Source: Streptococcus taonis (GTDB taxonomy: Bacteria > Bacillota > Bacilli > Lactobacillales > Streptococcaceae). From it: a stretch of DNA of 64,000 nt. The notes below the pieces were generated by a model. It searched no databases. It was not told where the DNA came from and saw nothing but the letters and a program-made list of their open reading frames with translations. Positions 59,982 through 64,000 of this stretch are shown piece after piece. Each line of letters starts with the position of its first letter. Position 1 is the stretch's first letter. The stretch lies in assembly GCF_029948085.1 (NCBI RefSeq), contig NZ_JARZZP010000011.1, forward strand, positions 20,054-84,053, written 5' to 3'. Made by a program: the position numbers and the translations under genes.

Positions 59982-60665
59982 TTATTTCCCTTTTGTTGAA
60001 GTTAAAACCTGAACGCCAGCTTGCCCTGCAACAATCACTTTATCAACCATTTGATTAAATAAACCGTGCTCAACAATACCGACCTGAAGATCCAGTTGAT
60101 GACCAAAAGCAATCGGGTCTTCAATAACACCTAAATCAAGATCAATGATGAAATTTTTCATATCCGTCACAAAACGTTGGCCATCTTTTTCACGAAAACT
60201 TGGCTTATAACCAGCTTTTTCAAAACGACGGAAAACCTGTTCTGCTCCGTATTGGACAACTTCGACAGGTAGTTTGAAAGCGCCCAGTTTCTCAACCATT
60301 TTGCTCTCATCTACCACCCAGATATACTGTTTGGTTGGTGTTGCAACTACTTTTTCCATTAGAAGTGCACCACCGCCTCCTTTGATACCATTAAACTGGC
60401 GATCTACCTCATCAGCTCCATCAACAGTCACGTCCACCTCATCCACCTCGTCAATCGACTTAAGTGGGATATTCAATCCTTGTGCCTGTTTTGTCGTTAC
60501 ACTCGAGGTCGTTACGGCTGTAATTTGAAGTCCTTCTTCTTTAATTCTACGTCCGATCTCCTCTACGAAATAATAGGCAGTCGAGCCTGTTCCAAGTCCT
60601 ACAACCATTCCGTTGGTTACGAACTCAGCAGCCTTGATGCCTGCTATTTTTTTCAGATTTTCCAC
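59982..60665 (-). CDS. rpiA: Ribose-5-phosphate isomerase A
   Basis: A 227-aa enzyme linking ribose-5-phosphate and ribulose-5-phosphate. [34 protein letters not shown] and the C-terminal HGLFNQMVD are typical. GTG start at 60665 with GGAGG 8 nt upstream. First gene of rpiA-deoB-DUF1697-punA. Confidence 0.96.
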   Translation of the reverse strand: MENLKKIAGIKAAEFVTNGMVVGLGTGSTAYYFVEEIGRRIKEEGLQITAVTTSSVTTKQAQGLNIPLKSIDEVDEVDVTVDGADEVDRQFNGIKGGGGALLMEKVVATPTKQYIWVVDESKMVEKLGAFKLPVEVVQYGAEQVFRRFEKAGYKPSFREKDGQRFVTDMKNFIIDLDLGVIEDPIAFGHQLDLQVGIVEHGLFNQMVDKVIVAGQAGVQVLTSTKGK

Positions 60666-60695
60666 TTAAACACCTCCAAACAAAAAGCTACTTTT

Positions 60696-60704
60696 ATTAT
60701 AACA
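60696..60704 (-). promoter_or_regulatory. Extended -10 promoter of rpiA operon
   Basis: TGT-TATAAT (60704-60696); weak -35. Confidence 0.55.
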
Positions 60705-60733
60705 TGAATACGCTTTAAATTCATCCTTGCACT

Positions 60734-60763
60734 AGAAAAACCCGAACATTTTATTTCGGGTTT
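60734..60763 (-). terminator. Terminator after the U32 gene
   Basis: AAACCCGAA and TTCGGGTTT pair around 8 nt, with T-tail on the minus strand. Confidence 0.8.
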
Positions 60764-60770
60764 CTGATTC

Positions 60771-61700
60771 TTATTTAACCATGTCAGGATCGTAGTCATA
60801 AAATCCTGTGTCAAGGAAACGATTTTTTGGATGGAGTTTACGGACTTGCTCATCCAACAAGAAGGCTTGGTCATGCGTAAAGCTTCCCTCTTGAATCAAG
60901 CTACGAGCTTGGATGAAGAGTTTTGCAATCTCAACAAAATCTTGCCCTGGAGTATATAGTCCCTCTAGTTTCCAATGAGTGAAACCATGCTCTACCAACT
61001 CTGGCAATTTGGTCATCAAATCAAGGTCGTTATTGGCAAAAATGTGAGTTCCATGATTGTCTTCAAAAATAGAGTAATGGCTATCTGGATCACTAGGCTC
61101 TGCTAAGAAGAGGTCGCGTTGACGTGTTTTTTCATCATCAATCTGAGTAAAATTATAGTAATTCTGCAAGAGTGGACGCTTAGAGTGGTGGATAACACTT
61201 GCTCCATAGACCAAAATTTCAGCAGGAATTTCCAAAATTTCAGGCATTTTAAAGAGTTCAGCTGATGGAATTTCACGAGCCAATACTGCCTCAGAAGCGC
61301 CAGCCTTTTGTCCCCAGAAATTGATCTGACGGCTGCTAGTTACCATCGTTGAGGCGTCATAGATGGTTTTAAAAGAATAACCATCGCGATTGACAACATA
61401 AAAGACACCTGCATCCCCAACAGTAATGTAGTCTGTTTTAATATCTTCCAAGAAATCAAGGAAGGGCTTGATACGATCCATCATATCCTGATGCATAAGG
61501 GCATTGACCGCTACGATCAATTCCTTACCTGCATCATGAACCAGACCAGCGATGGTTCTCAGTTCATCATAAGAAAAAGTCTTTGGCAAACGAAGTCCAA
61601 AATCTTTCTCACCAACATAGATGCGGTCAACTCCCGCCTCTAGTAATTCTTTTACTTGTTCAATGCTTTCAGCAGTTGCTGTAATAATAATCTTTTCCAT
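60771..61700 (-). CDS. U32-family protein (peptidase-like, short form)
   Basis: A 309-aa protein of the U32/collagenase-like family. ELLEAGVDRIYVGEKDFGLR is the usual start; HWKLEGLYTPGQDFVEIAKL fits the conserved end. Some U32 proteins act in tRNA hydroxylation (TrhP) rather than proteolysis. The ATG lies 7 nt from an extended -10 box, so the mRNA is probably leaderless. Confidence 0.85.
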   Translation of the reverse strand: MEKIIITATAESIEQVKELLEAGVDRIYVGEKDFGLRLPKTFSYDELRTIAGLVHDAGKELIVAVNALMHQDMMDRIKPFLDFLEDIKTDYITVGDAGVFYVVNRDGYSFKTIYDASTMVTSSRQINFWGQKAGASEAVLAREIPSAELFKMPEILEIPAEILVYGASVIHHSKRPLLQNYYNFTQIDDEKTRQRDLFLAEPSDPDSHYSIFEDNHGTHIFANNDLDLMTKLPELVEHGFTHWKLEGLYTPGQDFVEIAKLFIQARSLIQEGSFTHDQAFLLDEQVRKLHPKNRFLDTGFYDYDPDMVK

Positions 61701-61707
61701 AAGAAAA

Positions 61708-61716
61708 ATTATACCA
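61708..61716 (-). promoter_or_regulatory. Extended -10 promoter giving a leaderless U32 mRNA
   Basis: TGG-TATAAT (61716-61708), 7 nt before the ATG. Confidence 0.6.
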
Positions 61717-61775
61717 CATTTCTGAAAAATCAGCTATGGGCAATCTATTTTTTAAGAAAAGTTATACTCTTCACT

Positions 61776-61818
61776 TTTATAAAAAGAAAAGTGAACTACC
61801 TTTACTAGAGTTCACTTT
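61776..61818 (-). terminator. Terminator after the HrtA-like gene
   Basis: AAAGTGAACT pairs with AGTTCACTTT (61788-61818), T-rich tail. Confidence 0.75.
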
Positions 61819-61826
61819 ATATTCTT

Positions 61827-62507
61827 TTATGCTTGTATTTCTTCAACAAGGTGACCATCATTCATGATAAAGACACGGTCCACCTTATCTAGAAGTCTGG
61901 TGTCATGAGTAATCATTACCACTCCTCTTCCCTGCTCATGGGCTATAGATGCCAGCATATCCGTTACTTGATAAGCTCTTTGGGTATCAAGACTGGCTGT
62001 TGGTTCGTCAGCAAGAACGATGCTAGGATTGTTATAGAGTGCTCTGGCAATTGCTGCTCGTTGACGTTCTCCCCCAGATAAGGCCTTAGGATAATGATTT
62101 TGAACTTTGTTCAGATCCAGCAAATCAAATAACTCTTGACGGTCACTTTTCGAAGATTCGTCTTTATCTAGTCGATCAATTAAGTCTAATTGTTCCTTCA
62201 CTGTTAAAAAAGGGATCAGATTTGAAGCCTGTAATATAAAACCAAATTCCTTAAACCGAAGATCTGTTTTCTCTTTTTCAGTCAAATTACCCGTTTCTGT
62301 TCCCTTTACTAAAATCTTCCCACCTGAAGGCTCCTGCAACTGTCCTAAGGTGGTCAAAAAGGTTGTTTTACCAGATCCAGAAGGACCAACTATGGCAACA
62401 AATTCACCTGCATTTAGTTGAAAGTTCGTCTCGTGTAGTGCAACGACTTTCATATTTCCTTCTCCATAGCTTTTCGTCACTTGCTTCATTTCTATCAATG
62501 GTGTCAT
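61827..62507 (-). CDS. ABC transporter ATPase, HrtA/LolD-like
   Basis: A 226-aa MacB/LolD-type ATPase. Walker A GPSGSGKTT, signature LSGGERQRAAIARAL, Walker B VLADEPTASLD. GGAG 6 nt before the ATG at 62507. Pairs with the following permease. Confidence 0.9.
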   Translation of the reverse strand: MTPLIEMKQVTKSYGEGNMKVVALHETNFQLNAGEFVAIVGPSGSGKTTFLTTLGQLQEPSGGKILVKGTETGNLTEKEKTDLRFKEFGFILQASNLIPFLTVKEQLDLIDRLDKDESSKSDRQELFDLLDLNKVQNHYPKALSGGERQRAAIARALYNNPSIVLADEPTASLDTQRAYQVTDMLASIAHEQGRGVVMITHDTRLLDKVDRVFIMNDGHLVEEIQA

Positions 62508-62520
62508 GTAGGTCTCCTTA

Positions 62521-63576
62521 TCATTCTGCAATAGCTGTTATTGGATCAACTTTGAGCAAACGAGGGAGAGAAATCACTCCTCCAAGTAATGCCATCAAAC
62601 AAATTCCCAAACTCAATCCTAAATATGCTAACCAACTTGAATAGAAAACGAAGGTTGCAGGTAAAACAAGGATGACAGCTACAATTGCCAATAATGCTAG
62701 ACCGATCCCAAAACCTGCCAGCAATATAATTTGACAAAAAAGCGACCAAACAATAGTTTTAACCTGAATTCCTTGGGCTCTCATAATTCCATAGAGGCCT
62801 AGTTTTTGAATGGTAATAATATAAATAAAAATACCAATAATAAGACCTGATATGATAATCATCGCTAAAATCATGCCTGAAAATACGTTTACTTGAGGTG
62901 TATAGCCCGGAATATGGGCAATCATGTTTTGAATGGTTAATTGACTTAAACCATCAGCAGATAGCTGAACATCATTTTTTAAGACCAAAGCAGAAATCGA
63001 GCGACCTGCATTTAGCGTACCTTGTAAGATCCAATAGCTAGTCAAATTTGTAAATACTACAGGTTCTGTAAAAAATTTATTCCCTTTCGTAAGTCCAACG
63101 ATGGTATAAGAATTTTCACTTCCATTCAGTTGAACGGCATCACCAAGTTTAATTCCATAGTTTTCTAAAGACTGATCCACGACAAATTCATTATCACTTT
63201 CTGGATAATGTCCCTCAATCAAGGAAGGAGAGATAAAACTGTTCCAATCCTGTGCAAAAATAGAGATGTTTTCCTTCTCACTATCATTGACGAGATTGGT
63301 CACCGCAAACATATACCCCAAAGGTGCTGCATCTTCGGAAACCTGATCCTTATAATTCTTTTCTGGAATAAAGGAAGCTGTCAGATTATCATTTGCATAA
63401 TCTGATAAAACAATTCCTGTCGCTTGCCAATTATCCACGGCTGCTCTATTATTTCTAACAAGCCCCAGAGCTAAACTTGTCATAAAAAAGACCATAAACG
63501 CTATAAGAAAGATCGTCGTTAAAATCAAACTATAACGAAGTTTATTTTTTAAAATTTCCTTGATTGCAAGATACAC
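62521..63576 (-). CDS. ABC transporter permease, HrtB-like
   Basis: A 351-aa FtsX/MacB-fold permease: one N-terminal helix, an extracytoplasmic domain, three C-terminal helices. Start (YLAIKEILKNKLRY), the TIQKLGLYGIMRAQGI loop, end (KVDPITAIAE) and length resemble staphylococcal HrtB of the heme efflux system. Substrate not proven. GTG start with GGAG 7 nt upstream. Confidence 0.82.
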   Translation of the reverse strand: MYLAIKEILKNKLRYSLILTTIFLIAFMVFFMTSLALGLVRNNRAAVDNWQATGIVLSDYANDNLTASFIPEKNYKDQVSEDAAPLGYMFAVTNLVNDSEKENISIFAQDWNSFISPSLIEGHYPESDNEFVVDQSLENYGIKLGDAVQLNGSENSYTIVGLTKGNKFFTEPVVFTNLTSYWILQGTLNAGRSISALVLKNDVQLSADGLSQLTIQNMIAHIPGYTPQVNVFSGMILAMIIISGLIIGIFIYIITIQKLGLYGIMRAQGIQVKTIVWSLFCQIILLAGFGIGLALLAIVAVILVLPATFVFYSSWLAYLGLSLGICLMALLGGVISLPRLLKVDPITAIAE

Positions 63577-63635
63577 TGCAAATCTCCTTTTACTTTTCTA
63601 AGAGTGGAAAAAGCTCACTCAGCATCAAAAATCAT

Positions 63636-63765
63636 AACCACCCGTCTAACGGGTGGTTTGCACCAGGGCTATAAGCCCAAATTACCAGCCAGCGCCTAAA
63701 GACGCTGGCTTTCACGTTGTTCAAGCCTCATTGCTCTTGACTCGTCACTTGCCTCTTAAAGAGGC
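63636..63765. mobile_element. Hairpin-rich end of an IS200/IS605-type element
   Basis: Next to the broken transposase are four hairpins: AACCACCCGT-CTA-ACGGGTGGTT (63636-63658), GGGCT-ATA-AGCCC (63666-63678), GCCAGCG/CGCTGGC (63688-63709) and GCCTCT/AGAGGC (63751-63765). IS200-type elements use subterminal hairpins at their ends. The exact element border was not found. Confidence 0.55.
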
Positions 63766-63772
63766 GTGAGTA

Positions 63773-64000
63773 TTACTTGCCACTATCCCTAAAGGGATCC
63801 TCATATTCTTTTACACTTAATTTATCTAGTGCTATATCATGCTTTACTCGTTCTCAAATTTTCATACTCGTGAAGAAATCATCCACTGGATAATTTCTTT
63901 AATCTTGAATATATTTCTTAATTGTGGCTTCATTAAGCCCTACTGTACTCACATAATAACCTTCTGCCCAGAAATGCCGATTCCCAAACTTGTACTTGAG
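63773..64000 (-). pseudogene. Broken IS200-type transposase TnpA, C-terminal part
   Basis: Minus-strand translation from the window edge reads KFGNRHFWAEGYYVSTVG, the Y1 transposase block with the catalytic Tyr region, then IKKYIQD, a TAA (63901-63899), an extra piece, a TGA (63856-63854) and the normal end KLSVKEYEDPFRDSGK. The stretch between the stops looks like a small insertion of about 17 codons. The start lies outside the window. Confidence 0.75.

Noticed and set aside
63636..63765. CRISPR-like repeats near the right edge
   Set aside because: The hairpins differ from one another and show no regular spacing; they fit an IS200-type end.

Overview
The window is low-GC Streptococcus DNA of the mitis group (S. 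pneumoniae / S. mitis / S. oralis). I base this on recalled pneumococcal-like proteins and gene order: prtA, the sufCDSUB cluster, dacA/PBP3, parE-parC, plsY, pnrA and its ABC genes, and deoB-punA-deoD. Other pointers are a 108-bp RUP-type repeat and an adenylyltransferase gene between parE and parC, an arrangement reported for S. oralis and S. mitis rather than typical pneumococci. Most of it is core chromosome, nearly all on the minus strand. No rRNA, prophage or CRISPR array was seen.

Layout. 1-1300: the 5' end of prtA (cell-wall protease) with a promoter and palindromes resembling a manganese-regulator operator, next to a decayed IS1182-type transposase. 1300-9300: phoH, yozE, cvfB, frr, pyrH, trmFO, rsmI, yabA, holB, tmk (ribosome recycling, UMP kinase, tRNA/rRNA methylation, replication). 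9300-12570: proBAC (proline). 12600-18230: tuf, an AI-2E-family permease, dacA (plus strand) and an APC amino-acid permease. 18250-23780: a hairpin-rich repeat and the sufCDSUB Fe-S operon. 23800-28160: a DUF3272 membrane protein, dnaX, a free-Met-sulfoxide reductase, rpsA, tRNA-Gln, tRNA-Tyr and a DUF2969 protein. 28200-33580: ilvE, a peptide-binding lipoprotein, DUF969, DUF979 and pcp as one run. 33600-40590: parC and parE separated by an adenylyltransferase, a broken acetyltransferase, a gene tail and an unknown membrane protein. 40650-43700: an amino-acid ABC importer and plsY. 43700-51510: one long nucleoside-salvage operon running rsmC-like methyltransferase, pdp, deoC, cdd, pnrA, ATPase, two permeases. 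51500-54610: small membrane proteins, coaA, rpsT, a P-loop kinase-like gene and a RUP. 54600-60700: a sirtuin and rpiA-deoB-DUF1697-punA-LemA-like-deoD. 60730-64000: a U32 protein, an HrtAB-like ABC transporter and the end of a broken IS200-type element.

The two nucleoside blocks fit together. The first imports nucleosides and cleaves or deaminates them (Pnr importer, Cdd, Pdp, DeoC). The second handles purine nucleosides and pentose phosphates (PunA, DeoD, DeoB, RpiA). Both feed ribose and deoxyribose phosphates to central metabolism.

The most interesting signal is a structured-RNA motif found three times on the minus strand: two copies in tandem directly in front of deoD (56327-56597) and one directly in front of parC (36118-36264). 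All copies share the 5' block AGAAAGG, an internal loop AGAU/CCU between A-rich and U-rich strands, and a 3' end UGUAUC next to the start codon. The stems differ in sequence but keep pairing, which is covariation expected of a functional RNA. Neither gene has a recognisable Shine-Dalgarno site. I could not match it to any RNA family I know. A second pattern is a set of four genes (msrC-like, plsY, rsmC-like, U32) whose extended -10 box lies only 6-7 nt from the start codon, so their mRNAs are probably leaderless.
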